Source: Physcia stellaris
Lineage: Eukaryota; Ascomycota; Lecanoromycetes; Caliciales; Physciaceae
Direction: 5' to 3'
Length of the DNA stretch: 64,000 bases
Assembly: GCA_018902385.1 (NCBI GenBank)
Contig: JABSSW010000046.1
Span: 1-64,000 of the forward strand
The notes under the pieces are model-generated. The model was not told where the DNA came from. It saw only the letters and a list, made by a program, of their open reading frames with translations, and ran no database searches. Position 1 is the first letter of the stretch. Each line of letters opens with the position of its first letter. Shown piece by piece: positions 48,261 through 60,334 of this stretch. Both the position numbers and the translations under genes were made by a program.

Positions 48261-48958
48261 AAGACTGTAGGTTCTGCAAGTCTTAACGTATGTTCAGTCA
48301 ATGGAATCCCAGAATCTCAGCTCCTTTATCCATCCAGTGCGAGCCTGAAAGTCCCGAGGCCCTGGGTTGACCTGTAAGCCATGCTGCTACGGATGTGGAT
48401 GTCGAGTCTCTAAAACCGTATATGCCTTCGTCAGCTTCGTCATCAGGTCAAGTGCATCTGCATCTGTTCTTTCCTGTACAACGTCAATCGGATTCTCATG
48501 GAAGTACCATCAAGAACCTGCGGCCTTGTGTTGCAAGCTCCTAATCTACATGACCCGCGTTTGAGGCATGGGCACCGGTCTATTTTTGTTCGCGTCGCTG
48601 TTGGTGGTTCATCCCACGTTCAGTACGAGAAGGCTCTGACTTGATCGAGTAAGTATCACTGTAGAGAATGATGCAGTTTCGAGGCACTGGGCGATTGACG
48701 CGATACGTCGACAAGTCTCTGACGGAGTATTCGTAGCAAGGAAGAGTCGGCCCGCTCGGCCCGGCTTTCTCAACTGACAGGTGTTGCCGATCATCTTGCC
48801 TCGAAACAGGCAGTTATAGACGATCGTCTCTCGTTATCTAATCGCTGAAATCGTTATCAATTACCAGCTACAGGACTCCGTACTGTACTCTACGATAACA
48901 ATGGCAGTCGCTAGAGTCACTCGTACGGAGTGCTCTCCTTGATGTATCCACGAACATA
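48261..48958. other. Intergenic, nothing recognised
   Basis: About 700 bp with no motif-bearing frame. It presumably holds the promoter of the downstream transpeptidase gene and the 3' end of the secreted-protein gene. Confidence 0.5.
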
Positions 48959-51072
48959 ATGACATGGTTTGTGCTGAATGTCATTTGTCTATGGATTTAT
49001 TATGCCGCATGCGCAACCGCATCTCAAGTCTTTCTCGGAGATTCCGCGACCGAAGCAAACCATAAACATGGAGCCGTCGCGTCCGAGAGCAAGATATGCA
49101 GTCAAGTTGGTATCGACCTGATGAAAGCTGGTGGAAATGCCGCCGATGCTGTAAGCTCGGAGCAGTCACCCTGTGAATCCTCGACTTACTTATCGGCAGG
49201 TCGTGGGAACAACTTTCTGTGTTGGCGTTGTTGGTAGGTAGAGACCTCTGATGCACTATCTCGTTTGTGGCTGATATGAGCAATAGGTATGTACCATAGC
49301 GGCATAGGGGGCGGCGGTTTTGCACTAGCACGTTCCTCCAACGGTAGCTATGAGTCCATCGACTTCCGAGAAACCGCGCCAGCTGCAGCCTTCGAGCACA
49401 TGTACCGGGGCAATGTTAATGGATCTGTATCTGGGGGGCTTGCAAGGTTGGCAAAATCTTCGACGTTCCGACATGGCTGATTAGGCAAAGTGGTATACCT
49501 GGCGAGCTGCGAGGGCTTGAATACATACATCAGCACTATGGAGTACTTCAATGGTCTGCGATAATGGCGCCCGCCATCGGACTTGCAAGAAAGGGATTCG
49601 CAGTGTCTGCAGATCTCGCTGGGGCTATGCGGGCTGCTGGTCACGACAATGATTTTCTGAAGAGGGACGAGTTTTTGACCAAGGATCATACATGGGCAAG
49701 GGACTTTGCGCCAAATGGAACGAAACTCGGGGCGGGAGATACAATGACGCGAAGGCGTTACGCGGATACCCTTGAGAATATAGCTTCTTTTGGTGCAGAT
49801 ATCTTCTATGAAGGGATAATGGCTAATGCTATGGTTGCTGCTGTGCGGGCAAGCAACGGATCAATTTCTTTGGGTGACTTGAGCAACTATAGGATATCCT
49901 CTCGAAAAGCAGTCGACATCGAGTACAAAGGCTTTCACATTGCAAGTTGCGGCGTACCTGCTAGTGGAGCAGTCGCACTCAGTATCATCAAGACGGTTGA
50001 AGGTTACGAGAATTTCCTGGATAAGGAGTCCATGAACCTAAGCACTCATCGGCTAGACGAAGCTATACGCTTCGGCTACGGTAAGGTGAGGCTATAGCCA
50101 TATTCTGTGATTGGATGCTGACTGGAGCAGAGGACAAGCATGGGAGATCCATACTATCTAGATCAGATGACAGACTTTGAAGCCCAAATACTCCAAGCCA
50201 GCTATGCAGCTAGCATACGAAGCAAGATCGATGATAAGCGTACCCAGAATGTGTCGGCGTACAACCCAGATGGCTTAGAAAGTAGTAACTCGTAAGCAGT
50301 GTTCTCCGTTGTTGGGAGGATGTACTTATGTCATTGCAGTCATGGCACCTCCCATATTTCTACGGCAGATGCTTCTGGCATGGCGTTCTCGTTGACGACG
50401 ACCGTCAATGGCTTCTTTGGATCTCACGTCATGGTACCAGAGAGCGGCGTGATCATGAACAATCAGATGAATGGTAAATTCTACCTACCCCCAAATAGCG
50501 GCTCAGCAGACTCTCCTTCACCTCCGAACCCCTCTATGCTTTGCAATTACCTTCATCTCGTCCTTGGGTCGATGTTTTTGTAGCAGCACCTGCGAGAAAA
50601 GCTTCCACTAATACTCTCAGATTTCTCCATTCCCCACGTGCGCAATGAGTTTGGCTATGCCCCTTCTCCAGCGAACTACATCCGCCCGCACAAACGTCCC
50701 CTCTCGTCGATTACCCCGATGATCATTTCTCACTTGTCCAACATGACCCTCCACTCAGTCATTGGGGCGGCCGGGGGCTCCCGCATCATCACCGGCACAC
50801 TCCAAGTCGCCCTAAACCTCCTCGAGCGCGGCATGGGTATTCACGACGCGATCGCCGAAGCCAGGTTACATGATCAGCTAGTGCCAAACGAAGTGGTATT
50901 TGAGTGGGCATACGATAACGCGACTGTGGCGTTCATGAAGGAGAGGGGGCATACTGTGAGGTGGGTACGACCGGGTTATAGCAATGCTCAAGGGATCAGG
51001 ATCAGGGAGGATGGGAGCTTTGAAGCGGCGGGAGATCCGAGGCAGAGAGATTCAGGGGGTTTGACTACCTGA
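48959..51072 (+). CDS. Gamma-glutamyltranspeptidase
   Basis: Seven exons: 48,959-49,150, 49,200-49,233, 49,287-49,446, 49,491-50,085, 50,131-50,291, 50,340-50,473 and 50,621-51,072. All joins are in frame, giving 575 residues, a normal length. A signal peptide (MTWFVLNVICLWIYYAACATAS) precedes GAVASES..CS.VGIDLMKAGGNAADA, the family's N-terminus. HSGIGGGGFAL and LASGIPGELRG follow. HGTSHISTADASG holds the nucleophilic Thr that becomes the N-terminus of the small subunit after self-cleavage. GAAGGSRII and LERGMGIHDAIAEARLHDQL complete the small subunit. It would transfer or hydrolyse the gamma-glutamyl group of glutathione in the secretory route or outside the cell. Introns are short (44-147 bp). 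Substrate is inferred from the family. Confidence 0.93.
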
Positions 51073-52105
51073 GGGAATTCAGAATGGTACTACTCACGGC
51101 TTTGGCTGACGGGTCCTGATTGTACTAATGGGAGTGCTAGATGAGCTGATAGGATTCCTCGGGCTCCGTGTAACTCGATCAACTCCACACGCTATACTCT
51201 CATTGTAGGCTGATCGCGATGAGTTTTGCCCGCCCGAGAAGTACTTTCCATACAGTCGCTCTAACCATAATTAGCAACTCCAGCCCCAGACCCGGATTCC
51301 CCGTTCTTGCATGCAGAAATGCTGCTCTCTGGAATGCAAGCTGTCCAATCGCCATCCATTACTTCCGACCTGTTTCCCGGCACCTATTGGCTTGGGTATG
51401 ATCTTTGTCCTAGAAAGCAGTATCTGATCATCGACAAATCAAATTGAAGAGGCGTTCTTACATGTCGTACCATCGACCAAGCAAAAGCCGTCTTGCATTG
51501 GTGTCGTTGAGCGAGGCCTAGCATATGTGTGGTTCGGACCTATGTGGACTTTACTGAGAGCTGCATCGTCGGTAGTACACGCATGCATCGAAAGTCCCTA
51601 GTCAGGAGAGGGGGAGGGGTAATCTTGAGTGTTCATGGAGCGGATTGTGACGAATGCAGGGACGAGCAAGGTAATACACAAAACCACTGGTATGACAAAG
51701 AGGGGTAGGGTAATTCTTCTTCCTCGTCTGAATGTCCCAAATCAGGACGGATCCTAAAATTTAGCTACAACGTTGATCCAACCGAATGCCAAATCAGGTT
51801 TCGAGCATTGCTTTGCAGGACGTACGGTCAGTGGGAGGGATCCGTTGCCCAGAGGTGGGTTCATATATGACGAAATAGGTGAGAGGAGGATGAAGCGGGG
51901 ATGCTGTCAATCTGACCATCGGCAGCGATCGTGCGAACCGAGGGAGGGTGGAGACTCTCAGCTGGTATAAAGTCCTCACTTGCCACACCAGGACCCAAAA
52001 AAGAGCATCGCTGACTATCATTCCGCTCCTGCTTTCAGAGACCCGGACCATTTTTTCAGATCAAATCTCAACCGATTGGATTCAGAAATCGAGTCTTAGC
52101 CAACC
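51073..52105. other. Intergenic, nothing recognised
   Basis: About 1 kb of ordinary composition. Short frames on both strands lack motifs. No tRNA or repeat recognised. Confidence 0.5.
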
Positions 52106-53870
52106 ATGGGCACACAGGTAATCAAGCCACCACATGCATACTGCCATTCTTGATCTTGCTGTGACTAATCGATTAGATTTCTGATACCGAGAAAGCCTTC
52201 CTGACCTTTCACGATGATTACTCTAATGGGCCCCAATTGGCTACGTACCTACACCGAGAACAACATGAGCGAGATTCACGCCAGTTCAAGTGGCGAAGGC
52301 TCATGTTTAGCACCATCATATTGGCATCGATTGTCCTTCTCCTTGTCGTTGGCCGAGTAGTCGAAGGTTCCATCTCTAATCTGTGGGGTAAAAGCCAGGG
52401 GCGTGGAGATGGCGACTTCTCACTTGCACAACTCGAAAGGTGCGTAAATGCACCAACACTCCTGCCGGAATACTGATGATAAAGCCAGTCTACACAAAGC
52501 AGCCCTGGCCTCCCCAGGCAGTGTCACAAACCTCTCACCAGGGGAACTTGACAAGTGTGTATCTATTTCCGCTAATATTAACGACCAGCTGATCATCTCG
52601 TAGCCTATCCAAGACACCGCTGTCCCCGGCAGAAAACCTCAAAGATACTCCTACATTCGCTTCTGGAAACATCGCGGTCTACGAAGAAGCCGGTATTGAA
52701 GGTGGACCAATCGCACTCTCACTTGATCCGGATATTTCCGTCCTAGATGGCACCCCTGGCATTTCCCTAGCAGCTGCTATAGATCCAAATGGTAACCGTC
52801 AACTGTTTGATTTGACCTCTACCGGCGTCATACGTTTGCGTAAGTCAGCAGCCAATTCAGGATCTTGGACCGCTCCGGAAATCGTGGCAGCAAACCCAAG
52901 ACCAAGATTAAAGTCTCCTTTGGCCGCCATCTCGCGGCCAGGAACCAACGGAGCCTCGGTAGGCAGAGTCCCCTCGATCAGTAAGAGTCTCAATGATTTG
53001 ACGTGTCGATTCTGTGACAGAATGTGCGGCTTTATTACCTTGATGCCACCAACCGCGTGGTCGAGCTGGCCTGCAATGCGTGCGGACCCACCGCCCCCTG
53101 CCAGTGGAACAGACAAACCTATTTCACGGCTACAGCTTCTGGAGGACTCACAGTCATATGGATGGGTCCCTACGATGGTATTCGCGTTTTCTACATGCCA
53201 TCCAGCGGGATTTTGTCGTCACTGCAATGGTTTCAGGGGAGATGGACGTTCTATTCTACAGGGCTTGCGCTCGCCCCAACGTCGCAGCTTACCAGCTATC
53301 AGGTCTTGAACAGCTCCAACACAACTACCATGATCTACATACTCGGCATTGACACCAGTGGCGCACTCAAAGAATTGGTCTGGGATCGGGGCCGAGGAGA
53401 GTTTTCGAAATTCTTCCAAGGTAAGCAGGTAGTTGCTATCGTGACCCGACCTCCACCATGATGCCGTGCTATAGAAGCTACGCGGGCTGCGCAGCATATC
53501 GATGACACAGACAGATGTTCGTACCAGCATACTGAACGATGCTCTAGGCCGCGTGATCGACGCCAACTTCGGAAGCAGCAACAGCGACGCTTCCATCGGC
53601 AGCGCCTACGGCGTCCCAGATACTTACATGCGAGTCTACTACCTCGACTCCGGGGTCATGGAGCGCTACGCAACGATCAGCAGCGATCCTTGGGATGCAA
53701 CCTGGGAGCGCATGCGGTCGTCGCTGCAGCCCGATAGCCTCGGAGGGGCCGTGGCGGGTCTAGGATGGGGATACAGCGATGTCCGGGTTTATTACATGAA
53801 CGGAGGGAGGATCCATGAGATTGCACTCACGGAGGGGAGGGGATGGTGGTCAAGCGGTCATATTGACTGA
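52106..53870 (+). CDS. Type II membrane protein with fungal fucose-lectin-like propeller
   Basis: Model of six exons: 52,106-52,117, 52,177-52,439, 52,489-52,554, 52,604-52,958, 53,021-53,428 and 53,475-53,870 (499 residues, all joins in frame). The first exon has only four codons (MGTQ). A basic stretch (FKWRR) and the membrane span FSTIILASIVLLLVVGRVV (about residues 58-78) give a short cytosolic tail and an outside domain. The outer part has repeated blades such as VRLYYLDATNRVVEL, VRVYYLDSGVMERYA and VRVYYMNGGRIHEIAL, each with W or Y near the turn. This is the pattern of the fungal fucose-specific lectin family (PF07938). Sugar binding is inferred. The last intron (46 bp) is the least certain. 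Confidence 0.78.
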
Positions 53871-54847
53871 AAGCTATGGACTGCCGGATGATGTTCGTAC
53901 GATGCTGAAAGATCCGAGTATGAATCACTCGCTGCATACGCAACTGAGCATCGAAGCGACAGAAACACGCGGAAATCCGATTGGGGAAGGGAACCAGGTC
54001 CGGAGACTCTTGCTTGTCACTTTTATTCATGAAGTCTCTGAAAATTGAATTGAACAGTTCCGAGTCAATGGAATGCCCCGCATGCTGCCAAGGATATGTA
54101 CCGAGGATGATTGGAGGATACAGTACATACATGTAATAATGTCAGCATTTGCATGTGAAGAGTGATAGACTGCCTGCCATGCTGACCAATTGCGGGATTC
54201 TTTTTTCTTGAGTGGTGGCTGCTTGATTACACCAAACCATCCTCCCACCTTCTGGATCCGCCGGTAACCATTCTTCCTCCATCCCAGACCTCCTCTACAG
54301 CCTCGTAGAATTTTCACACGTGAATGCCTCGACCTGACTATCCCTAATCTCAACTACGTTATGCACGCGCTTGGTTCTGGCCAATTCCCCCATGCAATCT
54401 TCTCGACGTGGCACCTTTGGCGACACTCAACGCTCCAGCAAACGAGTGGCATCGCTCCGCACAAGGCAACAAAACAGAACACTGTGCGGCTCTGCTCCAG
54501 CAGTCATGGCTGTGACGGAGGGGCAATCGCCTGCTACTTGTATATGGCCCAGTGCTCCCTGCGTCCCATGGCGTCCTCGCGGGCTTCGAGGCGAATCTTA
54601 TGGGCAAAATATACGTGCCGAAGCCTCCAAAGAACCGGAGTGATCGTATTGCTAAAGTTGTTGTTATCGCTCGTACCGTCTTCGGCTCCCTCCTTGCAAG
54701 CAAAAGATTGGCTGCAGAGGCGTCTCATCGGATGTCAAGCGTGCGTTTCCCTTCTCATTCGCCAGACTTTTCTTTAGTTACGCTGTACTTGATTCATCTT
54801 CTGTAAATTCCATCCCAAATGGGTTCTTGGACTGAATTTTCTTGTAG
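53871..54847. other. Intergenic or unresolved upstream exons
   Basis: About 980 bp. A + frame at 54,552-54,806 includes LMGKIYVPKPPKNRSDRIAK and looks protein-like but cannot be joined with confidence to the next gene. A CTTGTAG acceptor stands directly before the ATG at 54,848, so a 5' untranslated exon or a longer N-terminus is possible. Confidence 0.4.
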
Positions 54848-56664
54848 ATGGAACCGAAAGACTCGAGGAATTCGGCGAAAACGAATGGAAACGTCCAGCC
54901 TGGGGGAAAAGGCAAGGGAAAACCAAAAGTCTCCCGTACTTCGTCCAATGCCAGCCATCGAGACCTGACAGCGGAGGATCTGGAAACAGGCAGAGTCACT
55001 TTGCGCCAACTATCCAAGATCTTTGATTTCCTGAAGGTCTATCGGGATGAAATTGATGATGTCCAAAGTATCTATAGCCATGGCATTCGCCAACAGACTC
55101 AGATCAACGAGCTCCAGACTACAATCGACAATCTCGCTTTCCGGAGGGATGAAGAGATGATACGACTTCAAGAAGAGAACAACGAGTATCAAGCCAACGC
55201 TCTTCAGTTCGAGCGCGAGAGAGAAGATCTCAAACACAAGCGAGCTGCTCTGGACGACACGCATAAAGCGATGCGAATGGAGGTAGACAGACAAAAAGAG
55301 AAGGAAATCAATGAAGCCAGGCAAGAATGTTCAGATAGATTGAAGAACAAGGTGAAGCAGGCAAAGGATGAGCTTGGGAAGAAGATCCAAGTCCTTGAGG
55401 CCGAGGGAAAGGTACTGAAAGACACCATTCAGACCCTCAAGAAGGAGAAGATCCAAGCAAAGCAAGACTTGGATCAGCAAAGACAGCGTGTAGAATTGGA
55501 AAAGAGAAGTCTCCAGTCGCACATCATGTTACTGGAAAATGAAATAAAGCAGATCAAGGCAGCTTCCATCGTGTCACCGCAGAAACCGGACTTTTAGTAA
55601 TTGTTGAACCTTTCGCATCTCACGTGTCACGGCTGATGGGTAATTCTAGCTCCGAAGGCTTTCGTCAACTTTGGGAGAGTATCCGCGACGTCGCGGTCAA
55701 TCACTTCAAGGTCCTTCCTGAGGACGTGCAACCGGTATGCTTACTGATGCATGCGAGGAACGCCCTGTGGTAACACTATTGATGTCTTTCATAGCTGGAC
55801 AGTGATACAGTTCGAAAGCGGCTCTTCAGCGCCAGTGCAATTTTCAAATATTCGCCACTTACTACCGAAAGCGATGTTGCGACCTTCCTGCGCGCGTGTG
55901 CCATTGAGAACTTCCTATCGACAAAGCTGATTTCCATAATAGGGCGACAGTACTACGCAGAACCGGCAGCGGCAGTGGAACGTAGTTCTGGAACACGGCA
56001 AATGGACTCGATTCTGGAAAGTATATCTAACGTTCCAGCAGTGACTCCAAGCCAAGAGCTGTCTTGGCGACTAACGACGGTTGATAAACTTGATCGTCTC
56101 GGTTCACAAGATCCCTCAAGGACAGATATCTTCACCCAACCGAGTCAGGAAAATATCGTGGAGGAAATCTTGGATCTTCTTCACTACTTTCAGCGTCCAA
56201 ATGATACAGAACTGCACATTAAACTCTCAGAGATTACCCGTCTGACCATCAAACTATGGAGTTGCCTTCGGAAGGATAGTTGTCGAATCCACTTCGAGTA
56301 CAATCCCTCCAACGACGGGCAAGAATGGAAATTCGTCGATAATTCGTCAACGGATAATTCCGGGGTACCGAGCTCGCCAAACAAGAACCCTGTGGCTCAC
56401 CCACCCTCTCATTCCTTTATGCTTTTCCCTCACATCGTGGGCTCCTTTGACTCCGATACCACCACTTCTCACATCTTGCATAACGGCGTGGCGCTTTCGG
56501 GCGAATCTCCTGTCCTGCAAGAAGGTCTTCAAGAAATCGAGAACATGGAAGCTGCGACAAGGGAATTCAAACGGAGTCTGCGGAGGGGATCGAGTGCTCA
56601 GTCTTCGCCCGTGACGGTCAAGCTTCAGAAGAACTGGTCGGCTCCCCATCGGGGCTTTGATTAA
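54848..56664 (+). CDS. Coiled-coil protein, conserved-fungal type, function unknown
   Basis: Three exons, 54,848-55,596, 55,650-55,734 and 55,795-56,664, give 567 residues with all joins in frame. Residues 1-40 are polar and Gly/Lys-rich. About 60-240 form a long coiled coil (LQTTIDNLAFRRDEEMIRLQ, VLKDTIQTLKKEKIQAK, LEKRSLQSHIMLLENEIKQI). The second half is globular: GFRQLWESIRDVAVNHFKVLP, VRKRLFSASAIFKYSPL, then helices and a Ser-rich tail. I have seen similar coiled-coil plus C-terminal-domain proteins in other ascomycetes but know no function. No membrane span or signal peptide. Codon use is host-like. Confidence 0.72.
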
Positions 56665-57393
56665 GTCCGTCAAGTGGGAGGATTATATGAAATTTTTTTG
56701 GCTTTTGAGCTGGGACCCGCTGGGCGGCTGGTCGGCTTTCGTAGTTTGGGCTGGATTTGTCTTGTACGCCAAAGCTGTAATTTGGGCAGATGTTGGAATA
56801 CCTGTTTGAATCTACGAATTCTTCTAATTAGCACCGTGTACCCGGAATACTCGGTGTCCCAATGAATTGCATGTCAAGATTAACCCTGAGCAGTTCAAGC
56901 TTAACCCTAACTATCAATCTTCGTGGTGCTCAGGGTTAGGTTTGCAAGGCTAGGCACTTCACGCTCTCGGACCGAGTAGACGAAAGGTGCTGCGACATTG
57001 TCTACAATGGAAGACGACGAGAGAAGGAATTAACATTGGATCAGACTGCGAGTGCAGATTTCTCTATCTAGTTGCCTTGAAAACTTACTTGAATTGATTA
57101 TTGATGAACAAGATCGGTCAGGTCACAGTCGTCAAGCTTTCTTCAAGCTTCTTTTTCACTAGGAGATCTTCCATGCTCTTTTCAGATCTGCGATCAGATC
57201 ATAAACGTCGAGACGGTCATACAAAAGTCACATCTCAATGGATGATTTCGCCTCTTTCGTATGTGCCACAGACTCATCGCGGAGCACGGACAATAAATCT
57301 TCTCTCGAAGGACAACTCCTTCGAATTCCAGATCAACATGTGGAGCAAATTCACGTCCTCCTCCAGTGACTCGTCTATGGCAACGAACCTTTC
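56665..57393. other. Intergenic with telomere-like inverted repeat and possible lost exons
   Basis: TAACCCTGAGCA (56,881-56,892) and its exact reverse complement (56,927-56,938) form a 12-bp inverted repeat around a loop that contains TTAACCCTAA. From about 57,050 the + frame that continues into the ankyrin gene is protein-like (LENLLELIIDEQDRSGHSRQ; MDDFASFVCATDSS) but is cut by stops. It may be exons I could not join, or the eroded 5' end of that gene. Confidence 0.45.
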
Positions 57394-59419
57394 ATGCAAG
57401 CGCTTTGGAAATTCGGTCAGCATATGTTGACTTTAAATCAGCTAAGTGAAACGACTTCCATCTTTCCTCGAGCATCCTCGGTCGATCCTGATCGACGTAT
57501 GTCTCCAGATTTCATAGTAGACCTGCTCAGGGGCGTTGTGGAAGTTCACGAAGTTGAGCGGCGCCTTTACATCGGTGATGAGACCAAGGTAGCCATCCTG
57601 AAATTCGCAGATGGAATCCTCGAGGAACTCTTATCCCAGGAATTCAGGCATGGCCCCGCATCTAGATTCTCATTCGACGAGAAGCAAGCGAAGGAAACCA
57701 TCGCGCTTACTTGTCTGTCGCTTCTCCTGGATTCAGCGACGCATGACGCTGCAGCGAAAAACAGCAAGGCAGCGAAGATGTATTGTCTCAACCAGTTCGC
57801 AGCCTTATTTTGGACCGACTTCCTTGATCTAACTAATCTATCTCGATCAGCGATCGAGCCAATCGAGCAGCTCTTTTTGAGAGACCGGCAAGCCTTTGAC
57901 ACATGGATCACTATACTGGAACAGGCCGACACTTTGTATCACAACAGCAAGCATAGTTCCATGCTGCATCATATCACTAAATATACCGAAAAAGGCCCAT
58001 CCGCCTACGCGCCACCACTCGTTTGGGCTTCTGCGCTGAATCTCTTATCCATTGTTGAAACGCTGCTGGAAGACGGCTGCCCAGTCAACGAATGTGGGGA
58101 GGCAGGTGTCAGTGCGCTCTACATGGCCGTCCAACAGAAGAACTATTCCATCGCGTCGGTGTTGCTCGAAGCAGGAGGAGACGTGGCCGACGGATATCAA
58201 GAGCTTACTGGTAAATATGAGCATAATTGGAAGGTCTCTCCACTCTATCTGGTGGGTCTCTATGGTCACTCGCGAGATTGGATCCATCTTCTCCTGAAAG
58301 ATAAGAGTAAGGTGGGTAAGCCAGGTTGGCGAACTGAAGTCGCAGTGGAGACAGCCGCACGGCACGGTCATTACGAGACGGTCGAAGCCCTGATCGATGC
58401 AGGTGCAGACGTGGACAAACCTTCAGGGAACGAAGAGTGTTTCGGGTGCCCTTTGCAAGCTGCGTGTTCTTGGTCTAAAAATGGTGTGGTCAAACTACTT
58501 CTTGAACGTGGAGCGAATCCAAACACAACGGGCGGAAAGTATATTCGAGATAAGATACATACTCCTTTGCAAACGGCAGCTAGATGGGGGGATGTAGAGT
58601 CGGTGCAGTTGCTATTGGAGTATGGTGCGGACCCGAATCTTGAAGGTGGTGTTTATGGATCTGCTGTGATGGCCTCGATTTGGATTATGCACAAGGCCCC
58701 GGACGAAGGTACCCTTGAGGTTCTAGAGCTACTACTGCAGCATGGTGATCGTACGGATATGGAATGGGATATGGGACCCAAGCTCTACGAACTTAACTAC
58801 GAGTATCCCGATGATGAGCACGCGCCACTGGACGAATTATTTGGCGACAAGGTAGCAGAATGGGTTGAATCCAACAAGATCGACACCGAGGACATGTCTC
58901 CAGGTAGCGAGTTCACGCTCCATGAGAAGATCGAGAAGAAATGGGAATGCATCCATGAAGGGCGGCAGCAGAACAAATACCCGTATATGTGCGGATGCAT
59001 GAACCAGAAAGGTGGGCGCTGCAAGAAAGATCCCACGTCCCACCAACCCGAGTAACTGAGCTGACATCACCACCACCTCAACAGCTTTCGAGTCCCGCTT
59101 CGAAGTCTGCAAGCGCATCCGCAAGAGCGCAGCTCTGATTTCCAAACGCCTTCACGAAGCCGGTGTACAACGAGATCCCCAGGGGAAATATATGATGACC
59201 CCGATCCAGGCCGCTGTGGCAATGGATAGACCATCCATGGTACAGGCGCTGCTTCATCATGGTGCTAGCATGCCTGTTGTGCTTGTCCGCCATGATGATG
59301 AAGCAGTGAGTGACGCCGAAGATGTTGCTAGAATGTTGCGGGTCAGAGGCTCTTTCTCGTATAGCACTCGGTCGGAGGATGGACGGAGTGGGCACTCAAG
59401 CTGTGGGATGCTGCCTTGA
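57394..59419 (+). CDS. Ankyrin-repeat protein, STAND-like C-terminus without NACHT
   Basis: Exons 57,394-59,011 and 59,085-59,419 (73-bp intron, GTGGGC..ACAG) give 650 residues. The first 200 residues follow the segment found after the NACHT ATPase in fungal NLR-like proteins (VHEVERRLYIGDETK.., then ETIALTCLSLLLDSA and NQFAALFWTDFLDL). From about residue 210 there are six or more ankyrin units, e.g. VSALYMAVQQKNYSIASVLL, HTPLQTAARWGDVESVQLLL, and a last one in exon 2, MTPIQAAVAMDRPSMVQALL. No P-loop or N-terminal effector domain is present. An in-frame TGA lies ten codons before the chosen ATG. It is either a naturally short ankyrin protein or the surviving end of an NLR. Ankyrin repeats bind proteins; the partner is unknown. 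Confidence 0.75.
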
Positions 59420-60334
59420 TGGAGGTTGAGATGAGTATATCCCCTGGCGCAGTGTGGTGCGACTCTACCCTTCATACATTGCCACCTATTTGCTCAATAA
59501 TCGTGGCTCAGGATCACGCTGGAACTCGGGGCCTCCCTTTCGAGTTTACTGTGCTCCTGACCCACGATTACGGCAAATTGTGGCGCTGATCTGAGGTCGC
59601 TTGCTTGCTGGGACCCTATGGTAAATGGTTTCGCGGATCTGAGGTCGTCCGCTTCCCCCTCCCCTTCCTCGTCAAGACTACCCAGCGTTGAGAAAGCATT
59701 TGGGGCCATCCTTATCTATCCCATGGCGCGGTATGACTACCAAGTGATGCATTTTTGTGAAAGGTATAAAGATGAGATTTCCGGATCAATTCTACGGTTT
59801 ACCCGACCTGGGACGACTTTTTTTCATGTCGTGGCCGTGTGCTGTTGGCGATGCTTAAGGATGTGATATTCTTTCCCTTTATGGTAAAGTAACAGTCTCC
59901 AATGTGATTTAATCGATGGGTTTCCGATGAGTGACCATGATCGAATCGAGCGTCGAACTTTTCTTGTGGGTTTTAGCTCGATATACGTGACGAATACGGT
60001 ACGTTGACTGATGTTTAAATTAAGGGTTGACAGCACGATTTAATAGTTACAAAAAGCCTTTGATATCCTAGGGAGGTAAAACGATTGAGTGCGACAGTAT
60101 AATAGTCACAAAGGCCGACACGAGACACGTCACGCCTTTCAGCTGATGCCAGATCACTGCCAACCCGCTCGCTGCTTGGCTCAATATCACTCGGGTGCAT
60201 GCTTTGAAGCAATCCTCGGGGCACAACGAATACAAACAAGAAGCAAGCACACGGCTTCGGAAAAGGTGACGAAAGTACATCTACCCCACGCTACCCTCAG
60301 CCTCGTTCCTCGATCTCCCCCCACCCCAAATCCC
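59420..60334. other. Intergenic, nothing recognised
   Basis: About 910 bp between convergent genes. Short frames only. A CTGAGGTCG..TTGC segment repeats imperfectly near 59,590 and 59,640. Confidence 0.5.

Noticed and set aside
52843-52863. A GTAAGT..CAG intron in the lectin-like gene
   Set aside because: It would be only 21 bp, and the frame stays open without splicing.
53408-53474. Intron of the lectin-like gene from 53,421 (GTAAGC) instead of 53,429
   Set aside because: The stronger donor at 53,421 breaks the frame with the acceptor at 53,474. The 53,429 donor keeps it. RNA data could overturn this.
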